DNA of 64,000 nt from Enterococcus lemanii (GTDB lineage: Bacteria; Bacillota; Bacilli; Lactobacillales; Enterococcaceae): positions 1-64,000 of the forward strand of contig NZ_JAFBFD010000012.1 in assembly GCF_016909125.1 (NCBI RefSeq). The letters are read 5' to 3'. This document shows, piece by piece, positions 9,403 to 17,424 of the stretch. How positions within the stretch are numbered: the stretch's first letter is position 1; each line of letters starts with the position of its first letter. The notes beneath the pieces were generated by a model. The model had not been told where the DNA came from. It worked only from the letters and a program-made list of their open reading frames with translations, and did not search any database. Both the position numbers and the translations under genes were made by a program.

Positions 9403-11322
9403 ATGAAAATTATTAATATTGGAGTTTTAGCTCATGTTGATGCGGGAAAAACTACCTTAACAGAAAGCTTATTATATAACAGTGGAGCGATTACAGAATT
9501 AGGAAGCGTGGACAGAGGTACAACGAAAACGGATAATACGCTTTTAGAACGTCAGAGAGGAATTACAATTCAGACGGCGATAACCTCTTTTCAGTGGAAA
9601 AATACTAAGATGAACATCATAGACACGCCAGGACATATGGATTTTTTAGCAGAAGTATATCGTTCATTATCAGTATTAGATGGGGCAATTCTACTGATTT
9701 CTGCAAAAGATGGCGTACAAGCACAAACTCGTATATTGTTTCATGCACTTAGGAAAATAGGTATTCCCACAATCTTTTTTATCAATAAGATTGACCAAAA
9801 TGGAATTGATTTATCAACGGTTTATCAGGATATTAAAGAGAAACTTTCTGCGGAAATTGTAATCAAACAGAAGGTAGAACTGCATCCTAATATGCGTGTA
9901 ATGAACTTTACCGAATCTGAACAATGGGATATGGTAATAGAAGGAAATGATTACCTTTTGGAGAAATATACGTCTGGGAAATTATTGGAAGCATTAGAAC
10001 TCGAACAAGAGGAAAGCATAAGATTTCATAATTGTTCCCTGTTCCCTGTTTATCACGGAAGTGCAAAAAACAATATAGGGATTGATAACCTTATAGAAGT
10101 GATTACGAATAAATTTTATTCATCAACACATCGAGGTCAGTCTGAACTTTGCGGAAAAGTTTTCAAAATTGAGTATTCGGAAAAAAGACAGCGTCTTGCA
10201 TATATACGTCTTTATAGTGGCGTACTGCATTTGCGAGATTCGGTTAGAATATCGGAAAAGGAAAAAATAAAAATTACAGAAATGTATACTTCAATAAATG
10301 GTGAATTATGTAAAATCGATAAGGCTTATTCCGGGGAAATTGTTATTTTGCAGAATGAGTTTTTGAAGTTAAATAGTGTTCTTGGAGATACAAAGCTATT
10401 GCCACAGAGAGAGAGAATTGAAAATCCCCTCCCTCTGCTGCAAACGACTGTTGAACCGAGCAAACCTCAACAAAGGGAAATGTTACTTGATGCACTTTTA
10501 GAAATCTCCGACAGTGACCCGCTTCTGCGATATTATGTGGATTCTGCGACACATGAAATCATACTTTCTTTCTTAGGGAAAGTACAAATGGAAGTGACTT
10601 GTGCTCTGCTGCAAGAAAAGTATCATGTGGAGATAGAAATAAAAGAGCCTACAGTCATTTATATGGAAAGACCGTTAAAAAAAGCAGAGTATACCATTCA
10701 CATCGAAGTTCCACCGAATCCTTTCTGGGCTTCCATTGGTCTATCTGTAGCACAGCTTCCATTAGGGAGCGGAGTACAGTATGAGAGCTCGGTTTCTCTT
10801 GGATACTTAAATCAATCGTTTCAAAATGCAGTTATGGAGGGGATACGCTATGGCTGTGAACAAGGATTGTATGGTTGGAATGTGACGGACTGTAAAATCT
10901 GTTTTAAGTATGGCTTATACTATAGCCCTGTTAGTACCCCAGCAGATTTTCGGATGCTTGCTCCTATTGTATTGGAACAAGTCTTAAAAAAAGCTGGAAC
11001 AGAATTGTTAGAGCCATATCTTAGTTTTAAAATTTATGCGCCACAGGAATATCTTTCACGAGCATACAACGATGCTCCTAAATATTGTGCGAACATCGTA
11101 GACACTCAATTGAAAAATAATGAGGTCATTCTTAGTGGAGAAATCCCTGCTCGGTGTATTCAAGAATATCGTAGTGATTTAACTTTCTTTACAAATGGAC
11201 GTAGTGTTTGTTTAACAGAGTTAAAAGGGTACCATGTTACTACCGGTGAACCTGTTTGCCAGCCCCGTCGTCCAAATAGTCGGATAGATAAAGTACGATA
11301 TATGTTCAATAAAATAACTTAG
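9403..11322 (+). CDS. tet(M): Tetracycline resistance ribosomal protection protein Tet(M)
   Basis: A 639-residue EF-G-like GTPase; the ATG at 9403 (GGAGG at 9391) gives the standard Tet(M) length and start [21 protein letters not shown]1 is AHVDAGKT, G3 DTPGHMDF, G4 NKID. The C-terminal EF-G domains III-V include the domain IV loop that reaches the decoding site. It binds tetracycline-blocked ribosomes and ejects the drug with GTP hydrolysis, giving tetracycline and minocycline resistance. An in-frame ATG at 9388 overlaps the leader stop and is less likely. No disruption is seen. Confidence 0.98.
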   Translation: MKIINIGVLAHVDAGKTTLTESLLYNSGAITELGSVDRGTTKTDNTLLERQRGITIQTAITSFQWKNTKMNIIDTPGHMDFLAEVYRSLSVLDGAILLISAKDGVQAQTRILFHALRKIGIPTIFFINKIDQNGIDLSTVYQDIKEKLSAEIVIKQKVELHPNMRVMNFTESEQWDMVIEGNDYLLEKYTSGKLLEALELEQEESIRFHNCSLFPVYHGSAKNNIGIDNLIEVITNKFYSSTHRGQSELCGKVFKIEYSEKRQRLAYIRLYSGVLHLRDSVRISEKEKIKITEMYTSINGELCKIDKAYSGEIVILQNEFLKLNSVLGDTKLLPQRERIENPLPLLQTTVEPSKPQQREMLLDALLEISDSDPLLRYYVDSATHEIILSFLGKVQMEVTCALLQEKYHVEIEIKEPTVIYMERPLKKAEYTIHIEVPPNPFWASIGLSVAQLPLGSGVQYESSVSLGYLNQSFQNAVMEGIRYGCEQGLYGWNVTDCKICFKYGLYYSPVSTPADFRMLAPIVLEQVLKKAGTELLEPYLSFKIYAPQEYLSRAYNDAPKYCANIVDTQLKNNEVILSGEIPARCIQEYRSDLTFFTNGRSVCLTELKGYHVTTGEPVCQPRRPNSRIDKVRYMFNKIT

Positions 11323-11419
11323 TGTATTTTATGTTGTTATATAAATATGGTTTCTTGTTAAATAAGATGAAATATTTTTTAATAAAGATTTGAATTAAAG
11401 TGTAAAGGAGGAGATAGTT

Positions 11420-11608
11420 ATTATAAACTACAAGTGGATATTGTGTCCTGTATGTGGAAATAAAACACGATTAAAGATAAGGGAAGATACTGAATTAAAA
11501 AAATTCCCCCTCTATTGTCCGAAATGCAGACAAGAAAATTTAATTGAAATAAAGCAGTTCAAAGTAACTGTGATTACAGAGCCAGACGCAAAGACGCAGA
11601 GCCGATAA
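11420..11608 (+). CDS. orf6: Cysteine-rich KTR-type small protein (Tn916 Orf6), probable ATT start
   Basis: A strong AGGAGGAG (about 11406-11413) is followed by no ATG, GTG or TTG at a proper distance. Starting at ATT 11420 gives 62 residues beginning (M)INYKWILCPVCGNKTRLK. Two CxxC pairs (CPVCGNKTR and CPKCRQ) predict a zinc ribbon. This is the cysteine-rich KTR family that follows tet(M) in Tn916-like elements. The function is unknown, and placement in the regulatory block suggests a DNA- or RNA-binding role. The TAA lies inside the first arm of a strong terminator. Confidence 0.7.
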   Translation: MINYKWILCPVCGNKTRLKIREDTELKKFPLYCPKCRQENLIEIKQFKVTVITEPDAKTQSR

Positions 11609-11645
11609 AATGAGATTAATACAATCTCATTTTATCGGCTCTTTC
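11596..11645. terminator. Terminator after orf6 / orf9 (bidirectional)
   Basis: AGAGCCGATAAAATGAGATT pairs with AATCTCATTTTATCGGCTCT around a 5-nt loop, about 20 bp without mismatch, with a T-run on the plus strand and A-rich sequence on the other side. It separates convergent orf6 (+) and orf9 (-). Confidence 0.85.
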
Positions 11646-11667
11646 CGTTATGTATGGATTCTTTTAA

Positions 11668-12021
11668 TTAGTCTTCGATGTTTCTTGCTTCGTTGATACC
11701 GCTGGCTAAAGATTCCATTAAGGATAGTTCTTTGTCTGTAAAGCTATCCATGTATTTCTCTATCTGTAATCGTCGGGTGCTTTTTACCAAGTTATTAGCA
11801 GGTAAGAAAAATTCATCAACGGAAACATGAAGTAACGATACAAGGTCATAAAGAACTTGTATGCTGGGGTGTTGCCCTTTATTTTCAATATTAGTTAAGT
11901 ACCGTGGGTCAATTTCAATCAATGCTCCCACTTGTTCACGAGTTAAACCTCGTTTCAATCGAGCTTCTTTAATGGCTAAACCAAAGGCTCTAAAATCATA
12001 TTTATCTTCTTTTTTACGCAT
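11668..12021 (-). CDS. orf9: Tn916 Orf9, XRE-family repressor
   Basis: A 117-residue protein with an N-terminal HTH_3 domain (about residues 11-65; [31 protein letters not shown]) and a short helical tail. It reads against tet(M), orf7 and orf8. In the published Tn916 model it represses the orf7/orf8 promoter until transcription from tet(M) rises and lowers its level by antisense reading. Position and size agree with orf9. Confidence 0.88.
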   Translation of the reverse strand: MRKKEDKYDFRAFGLAIKEARLKRGLTREQVGALIEIDPRYLTNIENKGQHPSIQVLYDLVSLLHVSVDEFFLPANNLVKSTRRLQIEKYMDSFTDKELSLMESLASGINEARNIED

Positions 12022-12225
12022 AGTAGACCACCTCTATACATTTTATTGTTCCTACTGAATTAAAAACAGGTATAGAAAAACGTGTTATATGGTTTATAGG
12101 TTTATATTTAATAAAAAGCACTACTAAACGCCAATAAAAAAAACCGTTATATGGTAGTGCTATTTACGCTGTTAAAATATTGTATATTACTTCCAAATGG
12201 CGGTTTGTTGGAGGTCAACGTTGCC

Positions 12226-12297
12226 ATGAAGTACATCATATACAATAAATTTCCTTACATTGGGTTCTTGTCAAAAAAAGTCGTCTATCTGCAATAG
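12226..12297 (+). CDS. 23-residue ORF, possibly Tn916 orf10
   Basis: ATG 12226 to TAG 12295-12297 encodes MKYIIYNKFPYIGFLSKKVV plus three residues. GGAGG lies 11 nt upstream, and the ATG overlaps the stop of a shorter ORF as ATGA. It sits where Tn916 orf10 is placed. Only position and the ribosome-binding site support it. Confidence 0.35.
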   Translation: MKYIIYNKFPYIGFLSKKVVYLQ

Positions 12298-12350
12298 ATA
12301 AGTACGTCCACCAATGTGGTTTTATAAATCATATAGATAGAATAACAGAA

Positions 12351-12391
12351 GCATGTAAACAGAGAAATAAATCTGTTTATATGCTTTTTTG
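12351..12391 (+). terminator. Hairpin terminator upstream of orf7
   Basis: GCATGTAAACAGA pairs with TCTGTTTATATGC around an 8-nt loop, with one bulge, followed by TTTTTT. It would end short transcripts from the tet(M)/orf10 side; read-through is needed to reach orf7, orf8, xis and int. Confidence 0.75.
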
Positions 12392-12525
12392 GCTATTCAG
12401 AACTTTTTTACAAAGTTTATTTATCAGTAATGCAACAAATCCCCCTTTCACATTGGGACTAAGAGTGAAAGGAGATAAACGAGCAAGGCTCACTTCCTTT
12501 CCTAGACAGAAAGGGGGTGAGAAAC

Positions 12526-12948
12526 ATGAAACCATCTTCTTTTCAGACCACAATAGAAAATCAGTTTGACTATATCTGTAAACGTGCTATGGAAGACGAG
12601 CGAAAGAATTATATGCTTTATCTTTCAAGGATTGCAAAGCGTGAGGTGTCCTTTTCGGATGTTGGCGATTATCTTGTTAGCCAGTTTGCGACAACAGATA
12701 ACTATTCAACTGACTTTCAGATTTTTACACTCAATGGGTTATCAGTAGGCGTTGAAAATGATTTGTTGAGTGAAGCATTACGTGAGTTGCCAGACAAGAA
12801 ACGTGAAATTCTACTGCTGTTTTACTTTATGGACATGAGCGATTCAGAAATTGCAGACCTGTTGAAATTGAACCGTTCTACTGTCTATCGGCATAGAACC
12901 AGTGGACTAGCCTTAATTAAAAAGTTTATGGAGGAATTTGAAGAATGA
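12526..12948 (+). CDS. orf7: Tn916 Orf7, sigma-70-region-4-like regulator
   Basis: A 140-residue protein; the ATG at 12526 follows AAAGGGGGTG. The C-terminal half is a sigma region 4-like HTH (ELPDKKREILLLFYFMDMSDSEIADLL with STVYRHR recognition helix). The N-terminus resembles a short region 2 remnant. Tn916 Orf7 with Orf8 drives transcription of its own promoter and of xis/int and, after circularisation, the transfer genes. It overlaps orf8 by 4 nt (ATGA). Confidence 0.9.
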   Translation: MKPSSFQTTIENQFDYICKRAMEDERKNYMLYLSRIAKREVSFSDVGDYLVSQFATTDNYSTDFQIFTLNGLSVGVENDLLSEALRELPDKKREILLLFYFMDMSDSEIADLLKLNRSTVYRHRTSGLALIKKFMEEFEE

Positions 12949-13175
12949 AAACACAATATCCTATGATTCCCTTTCCTCTCATTGTAAAGGCAACAGATGG
13001 CGATACCGAAGCGATTAACCAGATTCTACATCATTACAGAGGGTACATAACGAAGCGTTCCCTACGACTTATGAAAGATGAATATGGCAATCAAAGTATG
13101 GTCGTTGATGAAGTCTTACGTGGAAGAATGGAAACCAGACTGATTACAAAGATTTTGTCATTTGAAATTAAGTAA
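12945..13175 (+). CDS. orf8: Tn916 Orf8, HTH regulator
   Basis: A 76-residue protein of the helix-turn-helix/conjugative-transposon regulator family (MIPFPLIVKATDGDTEAINQ), which resembles a sigma region 2 fragment. It is translationally coupled to orf7 by ATGA overlap, consistent with the two forming a split sigma-like activator. Size and position match Tn916 orf8. Confidence 0.87.
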   Translation: MKTQYPMIPFPLIVKATDGDTEAINQILHHYRGYITKRSLRLMKDEYGNQSMVVDEVLRGRMETRLITKILSFEIK

Positions 13176-13635
13176 TATCCTCTCTCCTTTCGTGGAAGCG
13201 TGCTAAACCATTCCACGCTTCCCGAACAGGGAGGTTTGTTATTCCACCAAAGCATATTGAGCTTTCAATGTGTTTTGATAGGCTAACGAGCCATTGTTCT
13301 TTGAAAACTGAATAAAAGTAATCGAATACGTTTCGATAAGAAAAGAGCCAACGGAACTAACCGCCATGACCTATCTTATAAAGATAGCGAGCGATTCATG
13401 TTAGTGATCCGAGAAGCAATCTTTAGCAGGATTGCCTGCAACGACATTCTTATCGTGATAATGATACTCCCATACAGTCAATAGTCCGAGCGTGATAAAA
13501 CCGTCGCAGGCAATGAGTATGGCTACATGAGAACCATGCAGGGGTGGAACTCCCGTGAGCTTTGCTAAAGCTGTTCGATTGCTGGTAAAACAACTTTTAT
13601 GAAATCCAAATAAGTGATTTGGAAAGGAGGATTTT
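13176..13635. other. 460-bp noncoding, structured region between orf8 and xis
   Basis: No convincing ORF is present. The stretch begins with a hairpin (GGAAGCGTG pairing with CACGCTTCC, about 13194-13222). It continues with several GC-richer inverted segments, such as CTATCTTATAAAGATAG (about 13372-13388) and GCAATC/GATTGC arms around 13418-13440. In Tn916 this region lies just upstream of xis and contains xis/int control and recombinase-binding sites. The dense pairing suggests a structured transcript, but I cannot assign a known RNA family. Confidence 0.5.
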
Positions 13636-13839
13636 ATGAAGCAGACTGACATTCCTATTTGGGAACGTTATACCCTAACCATTGAAGAAGCGTCAAAATA
13701 TTTTCGTATTGGCGAAAACAAGCTACGACGCTTGGCAGAGGAAAATAAAAATGCAAATTGGCTGATTATGAATGGCAATCGTATTCAGATTAAACGAAAA
13801 CAATTTGAAAAAATTATAGATACATTGGACGCAATCTAG
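13636..13839 (+). CDS. xis: Excisionase Xis of Tn916
   Basis: A 67-residue basic winged-helix/MerR-like protein ([23 protein letters not shown]), the standard Tn916 Xis size, with GGAAAGGAGG just upstream of its ATG. It bends DNA near the transposon ends and steers integrase toward excision. It lies 81 nt before int. Confidence 0.95.
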
Positions 13840-13920
13840 CGTCGCCAAAGGGTCTTGTATATGATAAAATAGTATTAAGTCGTATCAAGGCTCTTTCCAT
13901 AAAGGAAAGGAGCAAATGCC

Positions 13921-15138
13921 ATGTCAGAAAAAAGACGTGACAATAAAGGTCGAATCTTAAAGACTGGAGAGAGCCAACGAAAAGACGGAAGATACTTATA
14001 CAAATATATAGATTCATTTGGAGAACCGCAATTTGTTTACTCGTGGAAACTTGTGGCTACAGACCGAGTACCAGCAGGAAAGCGTGATTGTATCTCACTT
14101 AGAGAGAAAATCGCAGAGTTACAGAAAGACATTCATGATGGTATTGATGTTGTAGGAAAGAAAATGACACTCTGCCAGCTTTACGCAAAACAGAACGCTC
14201 AAAGACCAAAGGTTAGAAAAAACACTGAAACTGGACGCAAATATCTTATGGATATTTTGAAGAAAGACAAGTTAGGTGTAAGAAGTATTGACAGTATTAA
14301 GCCATCAGACGCTAAAGAATGGGCTATTAGAATGAGTGAAAATGGTTATGCTTATCAAACCATCAATAACTACAAACGTTCTTTAAAGGCTTCATTCTAT
14401 ATTGCTATACAAGATGATTGTGTTCGGAAGAATCCATTTGACTTTCAACTGAAAGCAGTTCTTGATGATGATACTGTCCCTAAGACCGTACTAACAGAAG
14501 AACAGGAAGAAAAACTGTTAGCCTTTGCAAAAGCTGATAAAACCTACAGCAAAAATTATGATGAAATTCTGATACTCTTAAAAACAGGTCTTCGTATTTC
14601 AGAGTTTGGTGGTTTGACACTTCCAGATTTAGATTTTGAGAATCGTCTTGTCAATATAGACCATCAGCTATTGAGAGATACTGAAATTGGGTACTACATT
14701 GAAACACCAAAGACCAAAAGTGGCGAACGTCAAGTTCCTATGGTTGAAGAAGCCTATCAAGCATTTAAGCGAGTGTTAGCGAATCGAAAGAATGATAAGC
14801 GTGTTGAGATTGATGGATATAGTGATTTCCTCTTTCTTAATAGAAAGAACTATCCAAAAGTGGCAAGTGATTACAACGGCATGATGAAAGGTCTTGTTAA
14901 GAAATACAATAAGTATAACGAGGATAAATTGCCACACATCACTCCACATAGTTTGCGACATACATTCTGTACCAACTATGCAAATGCAGGAATGAATCCA
15001 AAGGCATTACAGTACATTATGGGACATGCTAATATAGCCATGACGCTGAACTATTACGCACATGCAACATTCGATTCTGCAATGGCAGAAATGAAACGCT
15101 TGAATAAAGAGAAGCAACAGGAGCGTCTTGTTGCTTAG
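13921..15138 (+). CDS. int: Tyrosine integrase Int of Tn916
   Basis: A 405-residue tyrosine recombinase. Domains in order: N-terminal arm-binding domain with three-stranded sheet (to about residue 75), SAM-like core-binding domain (about 85-175), catalytic domain. Catalytic residues are visible as Arg in TGLRISE, His and Arg in HSLRHTF, His in GHANI and the nucleophile Tyr in LNYYAH (residue 379). It cuts and rejoins transposon ends with coupling sequences during excision and integration. A hairpin-free AAAGGAG precedes the ATG. Intact. Confidence 0.97.
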   Translation: MSEKRRDNKGRILKTGESQRKDGRYLYKYIDSFGEPQFVYSWKLVATDRVPAGKRDCISLREKIAELQKDIHDGIDVVGKKMTLCQLYAKQNAQRPKVRKNTETGRKYLMDILKKDKLGVRSIDSIKPSDAKEWAIRMSENGYAYQTINNYKRSLKASFYIAIQDDCVRKNPFDFQLKAVLDDDTVPKTVLTEEQEEKLLAFAKADKTYSKNYDEILILLKTGLRISEFGGLTLPDLDFENRLVNIDHQLLRDTEIGYYIETPKTKSGERQVPMVEEAYQAFKRVLANRKNDKRVEIDGYSDFLFLNRKNYPKVASDYNGMMKGLVKKYNKYNEDKLPHITPHSLRHTFCTNYANAGMNPKALQYIMGHANIAMTLNYYAHATFDSAMAEMKRLNKEKQQERLVA

Positions 15139-15290
15139 TAGTACAAATGAATTTACTACTTATTTACCACTTCTGACAGCTAAGACATGAGGAAATATGC
15201 AAAGAAACGTGAAGTATCTTCCTACAGTAAAAATACTCGAAAGCACATAGAATAAGGCTTTACGAGCATTTAAGAAAATATAAAAAGATA
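15139..15290. other. Right end of Tn916 (attR side)
   Basis: AT-rich noncoding stretch after int with the arm-site-like run TTACTACTTATTTACCACTT (about 15153-15172) and the typical terminal sequence around GGCTTTACGAGCATTTAAG. The junction to plasmid DNA is put near 15285 by eye; the six-base coupling sequence cannot be defined with only one end in view. Confidence 0.6.
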
Positions 15291-15317
15291 ATTAGAAATT
15301 TATACTTTGTTTCAGTA

Positions 15318-15345
15318 TAAAAAGGATTAGCTCAACGCTAATCCT
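15318..15345 (-). terminator. Terminator of the dynamin operon
   Basis: AGGATTAGC (15323-15331) pairs with GCTAATCCT (15337-15345); on the minus strand a T-run follows. The TAG stop of the 118-residue gene lies within the stem. Confidence 0.8.
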
Positions 15346-15694
15346 CTACCTCGTTTTTATCATGGATAAACTGCACGCCCCAGTATACAGCTTCTTCAAG
15401 ATTTGAATCTTTCAGATATCCTAACTCGTTAGTAATACCTTTTCTTAATTCTTTATTTTCAATTGGGTCTCGCGAAATTCTATATAACCATCTTGTTTGA
15501 AGATTTTTTTGGACTTCTTGTTCACTATCTGATGTATTCATCATATTATTCGCAATATCAACTGATAAATTACTCATAATCTTAGCTAGTGAATATCCAG
15601 GAATTGCATTTATTACACTTGATTTAATTATTTCTTTGTAGATCTCATTCATTTGTTCTTTACTGTCTATTCGATTTCCCCAACTTTCTTTCAA
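15338..15694 (-). CDS. Small third gene of the dynamin operon, unknown function
   Basis: A 118-residue protein, last gene of a three-gene minus-strand operon, 62 nt after the 555-residue GTPase. The middle (SVINAIPGYSLAKIMSNLSVDIANNM) is a moderately hydrophobic helix-forming stretch; the rest is charged and ends KNEVED. No motif that I recognise. Its placement just before the shared terminator suggests it works with the two GTPases as an accessory, adaptor or effector part. I do not assign a function. Confidence 0.7.
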   Translation of the reverse strand: MKESWGNRIDSKEQMNEIYKEIIKSSVINAIPGYSLAKIMSNLSVDIANNMMNTSDSEQEVQKNLQTRWLYRISRDPIENKELRKGITNELGYLKDSNLEEAVYWGVQFIHDKNEVED

Positions 15695-15756
15695 ACTTTA
15701 TTATAGTAATGTCAACTAGTGATACCACTAGGAAATCAAGCATATCGAATCTTGTT

Positions 15757-17424
15757 TCAAGCTATTATTTCAAAATCCGCTTCAATTATTTCGCCTTCTC
15801 GCTTCCATGCCTCAAATTCATTTTGAAAACTTTGACGCTTAATGAGATCTTCTTCCATTTCAACAAGTCTATTATGGAGTTCAAAATAGCTAGGAAAAAA
15901 TTGTCCAATGAAATCTTGAGTATTGTTAATGAAGTCAATATATTCCTTACGTTGTTTGTTTAGGCTATCAACAACTTCGTTCTTAGCTTTATTAAATTCT
16001 TTCTCTTGTTTGACTTGGCTGTAGCTATCCCACATTTCTAATCCTACACCTAACAACGAACCACAAACTACAAAGCCTTTAGAAAGTTTATCTGCAAGTT
16101 TAATTGCTCCCCAAGGTTTGAATTTGAAGGTAGGCATCAAAAAATCACGAGCTGCTAAAACTGATTTACCTGATATCTGAGCATTTTTCATAAAATTCTT
16201 ACCAACTTTCATACCTTCGATTGCTAAATCTCCTACCATATTATTGTAATGCTTAACACTTACATTGAAATTTTTTTCCGCTTTTGAAATTTCATAGGAA
16301 ATTTTTCCTAATTGACGTTCAAATTCATTCTGGATGGATGTTTCCAGGATAATCCCTTCATCTCCAATATTTTTCTCAAAAAACTCATCAATTGTTTTCA
16401 AATCTGTTCCTTTAACCTGAAGGATTAAATCCGTAAACAATCCGGTAATATATTCTTTCAATTCAATTCGAGCATTACTAATATTTCTTTCAGACCTATC
16501 TTGTTCTTTACGTATATCATCCATTGCATTTTTAAACATATTTATTTCCTCAACAGCTAAAGCAATATTTTTTTGCGCGATTGGCATTTGTCTTTGAATA
16601 ACGTCTTTAACAATACTTTGTCTAGTAGCTAACACGAGAGCGTTTTTATCTCCAGATTCCTTAATCTTCCTAGCGGTGGCAACTTGCAAATCATTGATAT
16701 GAGAAATTTGATTATATTCATCTAGTTTTGAAAGCCAATAGTCAAACCCTTCCCCAAAGGGATTAGCAGAAACAGCTACAATTGGAACAGACTGTTTATC
16801 AGTGATAATCTCAAAATCTCGTAAACGCAAACGAATATTTTCTTTTTTGATCTCAAATCGTTGTTTATACTCTTCATCATCTTCAATGTCAGCCTCTTCA
16901 TCGAATCTGCTAATAACAAATACTGTCCTAGACAATAAATTTAAGTCCTTGAACAGCCAATTTAATTCATCTTTATGACTATCTTTTATTGGATTATTCG
17001 GATTCATAACGTAAAGAAGAAGGTTTGCTTCACTAATGTATTTGCGAGTGATTTCTTTATATTTCAGCTGATTAGATGTTTCTTTAAAACCAAACAATCC
17101 TGGTGTATCAACTAAATCGAAATCTTTAAGGTGATAAACTTGAACTTCATCACTAGATTCAGAAACATCAATTTTCATCGTGTTAGAATCATAATTACCT
17201 GCCCAAGCTACAACAATGGATGTTTTCCCTTCTGAAAAACCACCAACCAAAGCAACTTTTAATTTTTCTGATGTAACCTCAGCAATTCCTTTTGAAATTT
17301 TATCAATTAAACCATCATCTAATGCAACACCAAATTTTTTTCCCTCCAATACGAACGACAACAATCGTTGAAGTATCTCAACTGTTTTTGCTTGCACCTC
17401 TTTAAACTGATCAACTGTCTCCAT
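15757..17424 (-). CDS. Dynamin-like GTPase, LeoA-type
   Basis: A 555-residue protein. G1/P-loop is GGFSEGKTS (residues 61-69), G3 DTPG (106-109), and the G4 position carries SRFD (172-175) in place of the usual T/NKxD. The FSEGKT P-loop and length are like the LeoA/HP0731 bacterial dynamins. Residues about 255-350 form a helical stalk. A hydrophobic paddle-like part follows around 385-460 (SGKSVLAARDFLMP, FVVCGSLLGVGLEMW), then a C-terminal coiled coil. It overlaps the upstream GTPase gene by 14 nt. Bacterial dynamins bind and remodel membranes in pairs; some pairs protect against phage. The defence role here is inferred. Confidence 0.85.
   Translation of the reverse strand: METVDQFKEVQAKTVEILQRLLSFVLEGKKFGVALDDGLIDKISKGIAEVTSEKLKVALVGGFSEGKTSIVVAWAGNYDSNTMKIDVSESSDEVQVYHLKDFDLVDTPGLFGFKETSNQLKYKEITRKYISEANLLLYVMNPNNPIKDSHKDELNWLFKDLNLLSRTVFVISRFDEEADIEDDEEYKQRFEIKKENIRLRLRDFEIITDKQSVPIVAVSANPFGEGFDYWLSKLDEYNQISHINDLQVATARKIKESGDKNALVLATRQSIVKDVIQRQMPIAQKNIALAVEEINMFKNAMDDIRKEQDRSERNISNARIELKEYITGLFTDLILQVKGTDLKTIDEFFEKNIGDEGIILETSIQNEFERQLGKISYEISKAEKNFNVSVKHYNNMVGDLAIEGMKVGKNFMKNAQISGKSVLAARDFLMPTFKFKPWGAIKLADKLSKGFVVCGSLLGVGLEMWDSYSQVKQEKEFNKAKNEVVDSLNKQRKEYIDFINNTQDFIGQFFPSYFELHNRLVEMEEDLIKRQSFQNEFEAWKREGEIIEADFEIIA

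Larger units (their letters stand above)
12022..12525. other. Regulatory gap between orf9 and orf7
   Basis: About 500 bases holding the divergent promoters of orf9 and of the rightward transcripts, a 23-codon ORF (see 12226), and a strong hairpin terminator (12351-12391). A second stem region precedes orf7 (CCCCCTTTCAC with GTGAAAGG, about 12440-12472). I see no longer gene. In Tn916 this is the switch region joining tetracycline induction to excision and transfer. Confidence 0.7.
1..15285. mobile_element. Tn916: Tn916-family conjugative transposon carrying tet(M), left end outside the window
   Basis: The gene order orf20-19-18(ardA)-17-16-15-14-13-leader-tet(M)-orf6-9-10-7-8-xis-int is that of Tn916. 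All these genes look intact apart from orf20, cut by the window edge; the distal orf21-24 end and oriT must lie to the left. The int-proximal end is AT-rich and lies just past 15.27 kb. The exact base of the junction is estimated, because the other end and an empty target site are not visible. The next minus-strand operon starts its terminator at about 15318, so the element ends in the gap between. Confidence 0.95.
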
